The notes under the pieces: model-generated
Told to the model about the DNA's origin: nothing
What the model saw: only the letters and a program-made list of their open reading frames with translations
Database searches by the model: none
Program-made: the position numbers and the translations under genes
DNA from: Oscillospiraceae bacterium
GTDB taxonomy: Bacteria > Bacillota > Clostridia > Oscillospirales > Acutalibacteraceae
Length of the DNA: 49,245 nt
Direction: 5' to 3'
NCBI GenBank assembly: GCA_031280825.1
Contig: JAITGE010000052.1
Span: 1-49,245 of the forward strand
Part shown: positions 27,001 to 35,745 of the stretch, in pieces
How the letters are laid out: each line of letters begins with the position of its first letter
How positions within the stretch are numbered: position 1 is the stretch's first letter

Positions 27001-30000
27001 CGCGCGGCGGCGGAATATATACTGCCCGCGCAGATCACGAACGTTGCCTCGCATGCCTTCGTGGGCGTTGCTGCGCTGGAGCGGGTGTATGGCGGGCTGA
27101 ACGCTGTTGCCTGGGCGGCGGGGGCGGTGCAGAGCTGCCCGCAGCTGCGGATGCAGGTGTATGAATTCACAACCGCGCATCTTTATGCCGAGGCGGACGG
27201 CGTGCCCTTTGATTTGGTCAGCGCGGCGGAGGACATGCTGATAACCTCGCCCCTGAAGGATCGTTATGTGGTGTTTGAGACGTTGAACACGGCGGGCTTG
27301 GAGCTGCGGCTGCGTTATGCGGACGGTACGTTTTACGTCGTACCCTCCGGCTATACGCTGGGTGCTTTTAACAGCAATACCTCCGGCACGAAGCGTATTA
27401 CGGTGGACTTTAAACGGTTTAGCGGCGGCTTTGATGTGAATGTTGCGGAAACGGATACGCTGGTGTACCGTTACACGGTTCTGGAGGACAACAGCGCGGT
27501 TTTGACGCGCTATCTCGGCACGGGCGGGGATCTGTTTGTGCCGGCAATGATCGACGGGCATCCCGTCCGTGTCTTGGGCGCGAGCCTTTACAGCGGTATG
27601 GCGAGCATCACCGGTCTGACGGTTCCCGGCAGTGTGACGATGATTGAAAGCCGTGCCTTTGCGGGCTGCACAGGGCTGACGGGCGTGGAGCTTCCCGAGA
27701 GCCTGCTGCATATTGGCGACGAGGTCTTTACGCGCTGCACAGCGCTTTTGCAGATCACCTTGCCGGATTCCCTGCAAACCATCGGCGCGTATTGCTTTGC
27801 GGATAGCACAGCTTTGCAGAGCATTGCTTTGCCGGATAGCGTGCAGAGCGTTGGCGCCTACGCGTTTTCCGGCTGTGCGTCGTTGGCGCAGGTCGCTGTC
27901 GGCGCGGGTGTAGCAAGCTTGGGCGGCTACGTGTTCCATGCCTGCGCCGCGCTGGAAAGCATCACCGTTTCGCCTGCCAACACGGCATACAGCGACGCCG
28001 ACGGCATTTTGTTTAATAAAGCCGGTGATGTGCTTTTGCGTTACCCTGCCGGGCGGACGGATACAAGCTATACCGTCCCGCCGCAGGTGGCAAGCATTGG
28101 CGCCGGCGCGTTTGCCGGGGTGCGGCTGCACACGTTGACGGTGTATCGCACGGTAACTTCCATTGCCTCCACCGTTCTCAACGGCGCGAGCGATACGCTG
28201 CTGGTGCTGTGTTACCGCAACAGTGTCGCGCACCAGTTCGCGCAGCAATATAATATCCTTTATGATTTTCTGCCGGATCCGCAGCCGAGCGCCATTACCG
28301 TCGAGGCGCTGCCGGCAAAAACGGAATACTACGTCGGCGACACGCAGGATTGGAGCGGGCTGAGCGTCCGCGTGCATTATCCGGACGGAACGTCGGCTTT
28401 GCTGCGTACGGTGGATTACACGACCGGTGGCTTGGACACATCCCCTTTGCCTGCTGAACAGCCGAGCCGCAGCTGCGTGATCACAATTACACACAAGGGA
28501 TTGACCGCGGTCTTCACGGTGGCGGTGTGGGATGTGGCGGGCGGCGAATTCACTTACAGCGTCGCCGGCAACGGCGATTTAACGATCACGGGCTACACAG
28601 GCGGCGGCGGTGTTTTGCGCATCCCTGCCATGGCCAAGGCGCAGGGGCAAAGCAGCCCGCATCCGGTGGTCGCCATCGGCACGGGCGCGGGCACGGGCGG
28701 CGCGGGTGTGTTTGCCGGCAATGCGGGTATCACGGAGGTTATCATTCCCTCCAGCGTTCAAAGCATTGGCGCAAAGGCGTTCCGCGATTGCGCGAATCTC
28801 GCAAAGGTGACGCTCCCGGATGCGTTGACGAGCCTGCCGAACGAGTGCTTTAAGGATTGCGCGGCACTGGAGAGCATCCGATTGCCCGCAGCGCTGGCGC
28901 AGCTGGGCGAGGAGGTCTTTGCGGGCAGCGGAATCAAATATCTGCCTTTGCCCGGAACGCTGCAAACCGTTGCTGCGCGCGCGTTTTACGGCATGCAGAG
29001 CTTGCGGCATCTCAGCATTCCCGATAGTGTTACAAGCATCGGAGCGAGTGCGTTTGATCAGTGCCCGGCGCTGGAGACGGTATTTTTTAGGCAGGGGAAC
29101 CCGGTGATTACATCCAACGCGTTCGCCGCAAGCGGGGCGACCATCGCGCTGGCGCCGGTCGGTTCCGCCGCGGAAGGTGCGCTGGGCGGCACGGACGCAA
29201 CCGTAGCGGCTTACACGGTGGATGGGGATTGGGGTTATTGCAATTGGTTGGGCAGCAACCGCATCGCCGCTTACTTTGGCGCGGATGCAAGCGTGACTTT
29301 GCCGGAAACGTTGGGCGGCGTGAGTATAACGGGCACGATGCCGCACGCGTTTTTCGGCAGCCAAACACTGCGCGAGGCAACGATCCCTGAGCGCTGCACG
29401 GGGTTGGGGGCGGGCGCGTTTGCAATGTGCGGCGCGTTGGAGGGTGTAACGATCCTGAACGGAAAGCCTGCCTTTGTTTTCGGCAACGCGCAGGGTGATG
29501 CGGATATATTCTACCGCTGCCCTTACGTCACGCTTGCGGGCTTTGAGAATTCGCGTGCGCAAGCCTATGCCGCGCAGAACGGCGTCCCGTTCACCATGTT
29601 GTTTATCGAGAGCTTCCGTTATGTGAATGATTACGATCCCTTTTCGCCGGAGGGAAAAACAGGGGAGGGCTATCGCATGATTTCCGGCTTCACCGCCGCT
29701 TATGATACACCGGCGGAGGCACGGAGCGTCTTTTCGCCGAAGGACGGCGAGATGTTGATTTTTACCGCGCCTGACGGGGAAACCGAGCTGGCTGAAAACG
29801 CAAGACTGGGCAGCGGTGCGCAGATTCAGCTGCTGGACGCGCAAGGCAGAGTGATAGATCGTTTGATTGCGGTGTATTTTGGCGACGTTTCCGGCGATGG
29901 ACGGGTGGACGGCTTTGATGCGCTGCTGACGGATAGCTACCTGAAGGGTATGCTTTCGCAAGCCGCGTTTTTACCCGCGCAGTTCCTTGCTATGGACGTG

Positions 30001-30090
30001 AATCGGGATGGGGTGCGCAACGGAACGGATTTTAAATGGATGTCTGAAAGCGGCGTTGGGCTGCGCGCGATTTCGCAGGAAGCGGCGTGA
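24100..30090 (+). CDS. Giant surface protein: transglutaminase-like, BspA leucine-rich repeats, Ig-like domains, C-terminal dockerin
   Basis: A 1996-residue protein with a short hydrophobic N-terminus (about 4-27) that may act as an export signal. Residues about 270-345 form a transglutaminase-like core. His319 and Asp335 are present, but the nucleophile position is Pro286 (FGSPTGFAKAF), so it is probably inactive. LGDTNGDGLINGQD (about 554-567) looks like half a dockerin. Four or more blocks of BspA-type leucine-rich repeats (ITEVIIPSSVQSIGAKAF pattern) fall at about 600-770, 870-1000, 1130-1360 and 1545-1700. They alternate with Big_3-like Ig domains starting near 790, 1047 and 1399. Residues 1927-1985 form a type I dockerin with two Ca-loop repeats (GDVSGDGRVDGFD; MDVNRDGVRNGTD). 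The likely role is adhesion or docking at the cell surface. Confidence 0.88.
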   Translation: MLDILHKIIAQFLAAIMALFGLGVGQGSAILPQRPAQTALWAGEELATRAVDWGGAPLARAPALAAQSLAEPTANYGAQLSGRAAAVYAALQMVTPSGFDAASAPGAVRDYVTYTAVLAPADYLVYNRAIGGANGSQPNGGDLAAIGQLLQAQVQAGLEAHGRDYPEIFWIAYGEGGTGFTPDGIYAEDGVTLTITIQAIDLRVRVKSVYAEKVSGTADLLAQTVAALIPPPVLGYSRRETVKAFHDAIIQRVGTRMEYFSDRADEATGPLLQSFGGVDTAPFGSPTGFAKAFKLLCDGAGIPCVVVSGQRNYPNAMPHSWNAVQMEDGQWYAVDVLLDNGYTVADEAIYSEYLLAGSETVDFSFGRQAFSASHSENGYFTPNQYFLFTYPTLSAVRYTDGLELEQLQALLGMALPYPAYCYTEASLQSYTDAIAAGQLLLSDPALEQSRQGDVDNAAAAIALALADLQPLPILRARSGAQATVSFPYHQITLSRAGVAAGALLAEQVESGVAGAQLQVTLAVPGSGYVGTGSTVTVTWNDGACAQAYQVLLLGDTNGDGLINGQDSQSSSGIFTFAEANGQAVLVDVDETLAAGTVVIPTQTPSGAAVTGIGSQAFLFCNNIRELSVPDSVTSLGTRSFYFMDGLELLRIGAGVTELPEEMSFMCGKLRVVELGSAVTSIGTRAFAECPLLEQINLPAGLRTIGREAFMGCRALTDVTLPDGLQRIGVNAFQRCALGEINMPRSLTEIGRGAFANCPNVVLVCGYHSAAHLFALQYGVNYRLVLVLQELRITAQPRKLVYFTGDAFNPQGMEVRAIYDNGGELVLSAANYQIEGFSTDVPGVLHITIRYQTETAALQVRVYDFQYSDIDGESVMVTRYVGLAQDACIPQVIEGKPVTAIGANTFAGRADVRTLAIPPSVTSVQPGAFDGATGLLAFTVAQGSTSFTAPDGVLLYAGGTRLVAYPAGRAAAEYILPAQITNVASHAFVGVAALERVYGGLNAVAWAAGAVQSCPQLRMQVYEFTTAHLYAEADGVPFDLVSAAEDMLITSPLKDRYVVFETLNTAGLELRLRYADGTFYVVPSGYTLGAFNSNTSGTKRITVDFKRFSGGFDVNVAETDTLVYRYTVLEDNSAVLTRYLGTGGDLFVPAMIDGHPVRVLGASLYSGMASITGLTVPGSVTMIESRAFAGCTGLTGVELPESLLHIGDEVFTRCTALLQITLPDSLQTIGAYCFADSTALQSIALPDSVQSVGAYAFSGCASLAQVAVGAGVASLGGYVFHACAALESITVSPANTAYSDADGILFNKAGDVLLRYPAGRTDTSYTVPPQVASIGAGAFAGVRLHTLTVYRTVTSIASTVLNGASDTLLVLCYRNSVAHQFAQQYNILYDFLPDPQPSAITVEALPAKTEYYVGDTQDWSGLSVRVHYPDGTSALLRTVDYTTGGLDTSPLPAEQPSRSCVITITHKGLTAVFTVAVWDVAGGEFTYSVAGNGDLTITGYTGGGGVLRIPAMAKAQGQSSPHPVVAIGTGAGTGGAGVFAGNAGITEVIIPSSVQSIGAKAFRDCANLAKVTLPDALTSLPNECFKDCAALESIRLPAALAQLGEEVFAGSGIKYLPLPGTLQTVAARAFYGMQSLRHLSIPDSVTSIGASAFDQCPALETVFFRQGNPVITSNAFAASGATIALAPVGSAAEGALGGTDATVAAYTVDGDWGYCNWLGSNRIAAYFGADASVTLPETLGGVSITGTMPHAFFGSQTLREATIPERCTGLGAGAFAMCGALEGVTILNGKPAFVFGNAQGDADIFYRCPYVTLAGFENSRAQAYAAQNGVPFTMLFIESFRYVNDYDPFSPEGKTGEGYRMISGFTAAYDTPAEARSVFSPKDGEMLIFTAPDGETELAENARLGSGAQIQLLDAQGRVIDRLIAVYFGDVSGDGRVDGFDALLTDSYLKGMLSQAAFLPAQFLAMDVNRDGVRNGTDFKWMSESGVGLRAISQEAA

Positions 30091-30121
30091 CCGGCTTTAT
30101 GCGTTTTTGCGTGTCCGTGCC

Positions 30122-30150
30122 TTGACAATCTCCGGCTTTGGTGTTAGAAT
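30122..30150 (+). promoter_or_regulatory. Promoter of leuD
   Basis: TTGACA (30122-30127) and TAGAAT (30145-30150) with 17-bp spacing, 44 nt before leuD ATG. Confidence 0.75.
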
Positions 30151-30194
30151 GACACACAGTTGTTTTGTGTGAAAACACCGAAAAGGAGACAGCG

Positions 30195-30674
30195 ATGACC
30201 ATCCAAGGCAAAACGCATAAATATCTGGACAATGTGGATACTGACGTGATCATTCCCGCGCGCTATTTGAACACCGCCGACCCGGCGGAGCTTGCCAAGC
30301 ACTGCATGGAAGACATCGATGCGGATTTTGTGCGCAGTGTGCGCGCTGGTGATATTATTGTGGCGCGGCAAAATTTCGGCTGCGGTTCCAGCCGTGAGCA
30401 CGCGCCCTTGGCGATCAAGGCTTCGGGGATTGCTCTGGTAATCGCGCGGAGCTTTGCGCGGATTTTTTACCGCAACGCGCTGAATATCGGCTTGCCGATT
30501 TTGGAGTGCCCGCAGGCGGATGAAATTCAGGCGGGCGACGCGTTGCGTGTGGATTTGGACGCCGGGCGGATTGAGAACCTGACGCAAGGCATCAGCTATG
30601 CTGCCGAGCCTTTCCCGCCGTTTTTGCGCGGTATCATCGAAAAAGGCGGTCTGATGGCCAGCATTGCGAAGTAG
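30195..30674 (+). CDS. leuD: 3-isopropylmalate dehydratase small subunit (LeuD/HacB type)
   Basis: A 159-residue swivel-domain subunit of the aconitase superfamily. It has [14 protein letters not shown] at the N-terminus and the substrate loop [18 protein letters not shown], the short form found in Clostridia and archaea. With the LeuC large subunit, which carries the [4Fe-4S] cluster, it isomerises 2- to 3-isopropylmalate in leucine synthesis; a homoaconitase or citraconate role is also possible. The start at 30195 is set by AAGGAG 7 nt upstream. No leuC is in the window. The next gene begins 26 nt downstream. Confidence 0.9.
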   Translation: MTIQGKTHKYLDNVDTDVIIPARYLNTADPAELAKHCMEDIDADFVRSVRAGDIIVARQNFGCGSSREHAPLAIKASGIALVIARSFARIFYRNALNIGLPILECPQADEIQAGDALRVDLDAGRIENLTQGISYAAEPFPPFLRGIIEKGGLMASIAK

Positions 30675-30700
30675 GAATTCGGGATTGGGGTGCGGAGCGC

Positions 30701-31951
30701 GTGGGCAAGCAGAAGGATGCCTCCGGCGGGCGGTTTCGGAAGATGCGCACATTGGCGGAGGAGCAGGCGGAGATTGCCGCGGCGCGGGAACAGAAACGCG
30801 TTGCGCGGCGCAAGCGTCGTCTTCGCCGATTGTTGACCTGGGCGGTTGCGGCTTCGGTCGCGATTTCCGCTGCGGTTCTTACGGTTATCGGTTTGGGCGA
30901 GGTGCGCTGCTCTGCCGTGTGGGACGCCGTTCGCTTGCTGGGGCGCGTCGGGGACGATTTCCCGGTCAGTGGCGGCGCGGGCGCGATGCGGCAGGCGGAT
31001 ATGCTCGGCGGCGCTTTGGTGCTGCTTGGCGCAAAAACGTTGGATATTTACAGCAAAGAAGCTTATCACAGTCTGTCTTTTCCGCAGAATTATGCTGCGC
31101 CCGCCTTTCGCGCGGCGCAGGGGCGCGTGTTGCTGTTTGACCGGGGTGCGGGTAGGCTGGCGCTGCTCAGCCGCACGGCGGTGCTTTACGAAAAGAACCT
31201 GACCCAGCGCCTACTTGGCGGCGATTTGAATGCCCGCGGCGATGTCGCCGTTGCAACGATTGCCGAAGCCGGGACAAGCGAGGCGCATGTGTGGAATGCC
31301 CGCGGACGTGAATGTTTTGCTTGGCGATGCGACAAGGAATATATCACCGCCCTGCGTCTTGCAAAGAACGGGCGCGGGCTTGCTATGTGCCTGACCGGTA
31401 CGGCACAGGCGGCGGTGTATGCCCGATTTGTGTTTTTTCCCTTCGGCGCGGAGCAGCCGCAGATTGATCTGCGATTTGAGGGTGCTTGGCTTAGCGGAAT
31501 GGAACGCTGTAAAGATGGCTGGCTTCTGTTTGGCGATCAGGCGGTTTACCTTGTGCGCGACGACGGGAGCAGCGAAGCTTATAGCTTTGAAGGGCGCCCG
31601 CTACAGGCTTTTGCCGCGCAGGAGGGCGGGCTTTCCGCTGTTTTGTTGCAGGCTTTGGGAAGCAGCAGCTCTTTGCTGCGCGTTTTTGATGAAGAAGGCG
31701 CCCTGCTTTCGGAAGAAACCTTCTCCATGCGTTCTGCGGATTTGCGCTGCGCTGCCGGGCGGATTTATCTGCGGTTTGGCGACAGGCTTTATTGCCGCGA
31801 AGAGGATGGGTCATACAAGCGCAGCCGCGTTCTCCCTGTGGGGCTGGAGGCGGTGTTTGCCGATGGCAAGCGCTTGGTGGTTATCAGCGTGGCGGGCATA
31901 GAAGTTATGCAGGCAGGGTGGGAAGAAACGGATATTACGGAGTTGGCATGA
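30701..31951 (+). CDS. Single-pass membrane protein with beta-propeller-like domain (DUF5711-like)
   Basis: A 416-residue protein starting at GTG 30701. It has a basic cytoplasmic N-terminus (about 1-45, rich in Arg/Lys/Glu, possibly coiled), one membrane segment (about 47-66) and a large exported domain built of repeated short strands ending in hydrophobic-x-x-Gly turns (DMLGGALVLLGAKTLDIYS; DGWLLFGDQAVYLVRDDGS). This looks like a seven- or eight-bladed propeller. The domain order fits the DUF5711 family of Clostridia, recalled from memory. No catalytic motif is visible. It is probably co-transcribed with leuD upstream and the glycyl radical enzyme downstream, though the functions seem unrelated. 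Confidence 0.65.
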   Translation: MGKQKDASGGRFRKMRTLAEEQAEIAAAREQKRVARRKRRLRRLLTWAVAASVAISAAVLTVIGLGEVRCSAVWDAVRLLGRVGDDFPVSGGAGAMRQADMLGGALVLLGAKTLDIYSKEAYHSLSFPQNYAAPAFRAAQGRVLLFDRGAGRLALLSRTAVLYEKNLTQRLLGGDLNARGDVAVATIAEAGTSEAHVWNARGRECFAWRCDKEYITALRLAKNGRGLAMCLTGTAQAAVYARFVFFPFGAEQPQIDLRFEGAWLSGMERCKDGWLLFGDQAVYLVRDDGSSEAYSFEGRPLQAFAAQEGGLSAVLLQALGSSSSLLRVFDEEGALLSEETFSMRSADLRCAAGRIYLRFGDRLYCREEDGSYKRSRVLPVGLEAVFADGKRLVVISVAGIEVMQAGWEETDITELA

Positions 31952-31972
31952 TTATCATTTGGGAGGTGTACC

Positions 31973-34174
31973 ATGCATTTTTCAACCGCCGGCAGCGAAG
32001 AGCTAGCTGCTTATTACAGTCAGCAGGAAAAAACGCCCGCCGTCCAGGCGCTACTTGCCGAGCTTGCGACCTTGTGCGCGGCAACGCAGGGGCAGCCCGC
32101 TTGCTTGCGTAAGGCGCAGTTGCATGAACGAATCGCCCGGGTGTGCGATGTGAAGGTGTTTGCGCACTTTCCGTTTTTTTGGGCAATCAGCGATGGGCGT
32201 TCGCGCACCAATTGGGGCGTGCGTTCTCCCGTCTCGCAGCTGTGGCAGGCAACGGAAGAGAGCTTGACGCAGCCCTATCAGGAAGAAATTGCGCCCTATA
32301 TTGACGCGGCGCTCTTTCACGGTTGGCGCCCTATTGGCTATGATCACCATTGCCCCAGCTATGACAGGCTGCTAAGCGAAGGTCTTTCCGGCATTATCGC
32401 CCGCGCGCGCGCACAGCTGGAGATCACAAAATCACAGGACGGGCGCGTTTTTTTGGAAGCCTGCATACGTTCCAACGAGGCGGTTATCTTGCTGGCGGAA
32501 CGCTTTGCGCAGCAGGCGGAAGCACTGTTCGCAAACGCTCCGGATGAAGCTGCCGCGCGGAACCTGCGGCGTATTGCCGCAACCGCTCGCCGTATTCCTG
32601 CGCAGCCCGCCGCCACATTTTATGAGGCGATTTGCTGCATTCTGTTTATGCGAGAAATCATTGGATCGCTTGAAGGCTTTGGCGTGAGCACCTTTGGGCA
32701 TTTGGATCGGCTGCTTTACCCCTATTACGCCGATGATCTTGCGGCGGGGCGCATCAACCGTGCGGAAGCAAAGGATCTGTTGGCTGCGCTTTTCATTTTT
32801 ACGGATGCAAAATTTGGTTTGACGGATAGCTTTGCCGCTGAAACATCTACCACCATCGTGCTGGGCGGCTGCGACGCGGCGGGCGCGCCTGTTTGCAACG
32901 ATATTACACATATGCTGTTGGAAGCGGCGGCGGAAGGCGGTTACACCGGCACAAAGCTGATCGCGCGGATTTCTTCGGTGCATCCTGCGGAATATTTCAA
33001 TTTGCTGGGGCAGTTTATATCCGAAGGGCACAATGTGCTGGTCATGCCCAACGACGATACCCTCATCCCCGCAAGCTGCCGCTGGAACAAGCGCTTGGAG
33101 GATGCGCGGCTCTATGTCGGCGGCGGCTGCCATGAAGTGGTTCTGGGCGGAACAGAAGTCTGCACCCGTGCGGACAGTTGGATCAGCTTGCCGGGCTTGC
33201 TGCTGCAAACCTTATTCCCGAGCAGCGCGTTGCCGGCGTTTTTTTCCTGCACGCAAGCGGATTGCTATGAGGCGTTCTACCGTGCTTGCATGGCAAATGT
33301 TCATCTGCTGCATAACCGCATTGCTGCCGCCAAGGAGCGCTATGAACGTATTTGGCGGGATTTCGACGCCACGCCGCTCTATTCCGCTACGCTGGCTGGC
33401 TGCATTGAAAATGCGCGCGATGTAACAGCAGGCGGCGCACGCTACAACACGGTTTCCCTTTCGATGTTCGGTGCGGCGACTTTTTTGGATTCCCTTTTTG
33501 CCATCAAAACGTTGGTGTTTGAGGAGAAGCAATGCAGTTTTGCTGATTTTCGTGCCATTGTTTCGCAGAATTTCGCGGAACACGAGGAGCTGCGGCAATA
33601 CATTTTGCACCGCTTGCCGCGCCACGGGCAAGGGGATGCTGCCTATAATGCCTTCGCGGCGGATGTATTGCGGGATTTGTCCTGCGTGGCAGGGCAGCCG
33701 AACGGGCGTGGTGGCATTGTGACGCCCGCGTTTTATCCGCACGATATTTTCCTTTCCTGCGGCTGTAAAACGCAGGCTACGCCGGACGGGCGCTTGGCGT
33801 TTACGCCGTTTTCGCGCGGATTTTCGCCGAGTGAGAACACTCCAATCGCGAGCGTGACGGATATTATCCGCAACCTGCAGGCGTTTGATCTGACACTTTT
33901 CCCCGAGTCCTTCGCCACGGAGCTAACACTGCCTGCGGCACCCGATAAAAATGACGCGACTGCCATTGCGGCGCTGATTCAAACCTTTGCGGAATATGGC
34001 GGTTCCACGCTGCAGCTGAATGTGCTGGATTATGCCGTGCTGCGGGACGCCCTTGAGCACCCGGAAGCGCATCCAAACCTGACTGTACGCGTATGCGGCT
34101 ATAGCCAAAGCTTTAACTCGCTTTCCGCGCAGCAGAAAAACGAGGTTATCGGGCGCATGATGGAAAAGGGATAG
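31973..34174 (+). CDS. Glycyl radical enzyme of the pyruvate formate-lyase/dehydratase superfamily, substrate unknown
   Basis: A 733-residue protein with the two hallmarks of the superfamily: an active-site Cys386 in VGGGCHEVVLGG, followed two residues later by Glu388 (the Cys-x-Glu pattern of dehydratase and C-N/C-O lyase members), and the C-terminal radical loop RVCGYSQSF with Gly709. Pyruvate formate-lyase itself has adjacent cysteines, so that activity is unlikely. It differs enough from glycerol dehydratase, CutC and HypD in what I can see that I do not name a substrate. A radical-SAM activase is required but none is encoded nearby. The ribosome site GGGAGGTG precedes ATG 31973, 21 nt after the DUF5711-like gene. 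Confidence 0.82.
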   Translation: MHFSTAGSEELAAYYSQQEKTPAVQALLAELATLCAATQGQPACLRKAQLHERIARVCDVKVFAHFPFFWAISDGRSRTNWGVRSPVSQLWQATEESLTQPYQEEIAPYIDAALFHGWRPIGYDHHCPSYDRLLSEGLSGIIARARAQLEITKSQDGRVFLEACIRSNEAVILLAERFAQQAEALFANAPDEAAARNLRRIAATARRIPAQPAATFYEAICCILFMREIIGSLEGFGVSTFGHLDRLLYPYYADDLAAGRINRAEAKDLLAALFIFTDAKFGLTDSFAAETSTTIVLGGCDAAGAPVCNDITHMLLEAAAEGGYTGTKLIARISSVHPAEYFNLLGQFISEGHNVLVMPNDDTLIPASCRWNKRLEDARLYVGGGCHEVVLGGTEVCTRADSWISLPGLLLQTLFPSSALPAFFSCTQADCYEAFYRACMANVHLLHNRIAAAKERYERIWRDFDATPLYSATLAGCIENARDVTAGGARYNTVSLSMFGAATFLDSLFAIKTLVFEEKQCSFADFRAIVSQNFAEHEELRQYILHRLPRHGQGDAAYNAFAADVLRDLSCVAGQPNGRGGIVTPAFYPHDIFLSCGCKTQATPDGRLAFTPFSRGFSPSENTPIASVTDIIRNLQAFDLTLFPESFATELTLPAAPDKNDATAIAALIQTFAEYGGSTLQLNVLDYAVLRDALEHPEAHPNLTVRVCGYSQSFNSLSAQQKNEVIGRMMEKG

Positions 34175-34216
34175 CTGCGCATCTGAACTTTGAATATGCG
34201 TTTGCGTTATTTTTTC

Positions 34217-34245
34217 TTGCTATATTTGCGTGTTTTTGCTATACT
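34217..34245 (+). promoter_or_regulatory. Promoter of the flavoprotein operon
   Basis: TTGCTA (34217-34222) and TATACT (34240-34245) with 17-bp spacing, 37 nt before the TTG start at 34283. Confidence 0.6.
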
Positions 34246-34282
34246 GTCAAATTGAGAAAGCCGCTAAGGGGGAAGCTGTTCA

Positions 34283-35734
34283 TTGGATAACGAAAGCATG
34301 CCGCAATACGATGTTGCGATCATTGGCGCAGGGGTGATTGGCGCTTTGACGGCGCGGGAGCTGAGCCGCTACGCGCTGCGCGTGGCGCTGTTGGAGCGTT
34401 GCAGCGATGTGGCGCAGGGCACAACCAAAGCTAACAGCGCCATCGTTCACGCAGGATTCGATGCAAAGCCGGGCAGCCTGAAGGCAAAAATGAATGTGGC
34501 GGGTAACCGAAAAATGGAAGGGCTGTGCGAAGTGTTGCATGTGCCGTTCCACCGCAACGGTTCGTTGGTGGTTGCGTTTGCGCCTGAGGAGATGGACACG
34601 CTCAAGGAGCTGCTGGCGCGGGGCGAAGCCAACGGCGTGCCGGGTCTGCGCTTGCTGAACGCGCAGGAACTGCGTGAAATGGAGCCGAACGTCAATCTCG
34701 ACGCTACGGGTGCGCTGTTTGCTCCCACGGGCGGCATCGTCAGCCCCTATGAGCTGGGCATTGCCGCCGCCGAATGCGCGGTGCGTAACGGCGTTGAGCT
34801 GCTGCGCGGCTTTCGCGTGGATGCCATTGCGCAGACGGGCGGCGGGTTCACCGTTACATCCAAAAGCGGAAGCATTTGCGCGGATTGGATCATCAATGCC
34901 GCGGGTGTGCATTCGGATGAAATTGCCCGCATGATCGGCGATGCATCCTTTACGATCCTGCCGCGGCGGGGGGAGTACCTCTTGCTTGATACCGCGCAGG
35001 GCGGTTATGTTTCAAAAACGGTGTTCCAATGTCCCGGCAAGATGGGCAAGGGCGTTCTCATTACGCCGACGGTGCACGGTAATGTGCTGATCGGACCTTC
35101 GGCGGAGGATATTGAGGAGCGCGAGGACTTTTCAACGACGGAGAAGGGACTGCGCGGCATTCAGGATGCTGTGCGGCGCAGTGTGCCGCACTTTTTGGTG
35201 CGGGATGTGATTACATCCTTCACCGGGTTGCGCGCGCATTGCGACAAGGACGAATTTATCATAGCGCCCAGCGCGACGAACCCCAAAATGCTGCTGGCCG
35301 CCGGAATTGAATCCCCGGGGCTGACGGCAGCGCCCGCCATTGCTGAGGCATTGGCAATGATGGTCTACAATGGCTATGACGATTTGGGCGGCAAGGCGAA
35401 GTGGGAAGCCGGGCGGTCTGAACCCGTGCGCCTGCGCGAGCTTTCGACGGAGCGGCGCCGCGCGGCGGTGGAAAAGAACCCCGCTTATGGGCGCATTATT
35501 TGCCGCTGTGAAACCGTGAGCGAGGGTGAGATTGTGGATGCGATTCGTGCGCCCGCCGGCGCCCGGGATGTGGACGGCGTGAAGCGCCGCACGCGCGCGG
35601 GCATGGGGCGTTGCCAGGGCGGCTTTTGCGGCACGAAGGTGCTGGAAATTTTGGCGCGGGAGCTGAATTTGTCTCCGGAGGAAGTTACGAAATTCGGCGG
35701 GGAGTCAAAAATCCTGCTGCAAAAAACGAAGTGA
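34283..35734 (+). CDS. FAD-dependent oxidoreductase, GlpA-like (anaerobic glycerol-3-phosphate dehydrogenase family)
   Basis: A 483-residue protein. It has an N-terminal FAD Rossmann motif (VAIIGAGVIGALTARELS), the DAO-family block GTTKANSAIVHAGFDA, and a C-terminal BFD-like [2Fe-2S] domain with CRC (after GRII) and MGRCQGGFCG. This matches the GlpA-type subunit used by anaerobes to oxidise glycerol-3-phosphate to dihydroxyacetone phosphate; an L-2-hydroxyglutarate-oxidase-like role is the main alternative. It starts at TTG 34283, with AAGGGGGAA 8 nt upstream; ATG 34298 is an alternative. The GlpB-like flavoprotein follows 11 nt later. Confidence 0.85.
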   Translation: MDNESMPQYDVAIIGAGVIGALTARELSRYALRVALLERCSDVAQGTTKANSAIVHAGFDAKPGSLKAKMNVAGNRKMEGLCEVLHVPFHRNGSLVVAFAPEEMDTLKELLARGEANGVPGLRLLNAQELREMEPNVNLDATGALFAPTGGIVSPYELGIAAAECAVRNGVELLRGFRVDAIAQTGGGFTVTSKSGSICADWIINAAGVHSDEIARMIGDASFTILPRRGEYLLLDTAQGGYVSKTVFQCPGKMGKGVLITPTVHGNVLIGPSAEDIEEREDFSTTEKGLRGIQDAVRRSVPHFLVRDVITSFTGLRAHCDKDEFIIAPSATNPKMLLAAGIESPGLTAAPAIAEALAMMVYNGYDDLGGKAKWEAGRSEPVRLRELSTERRRAAVEKNPAYGRIICRCETVSEGEIVDAIRAPAGARDVDGVKRRTRAGMGRCQGGFCGTKVLEILARELNLSPEEVTKFGGESKILLQKTK

Positions 35735-35745
35735 GGAGGGTGCGC

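Noticed and set aside
25579-28494. 971-codon minus-strand open frame inside the giant surface protein gene
   Set aside because: Its length comes from the repetitive LRR coding on the other strand; composition is Arg/His/Gln-rich, and there are no motifs or ribosome site.
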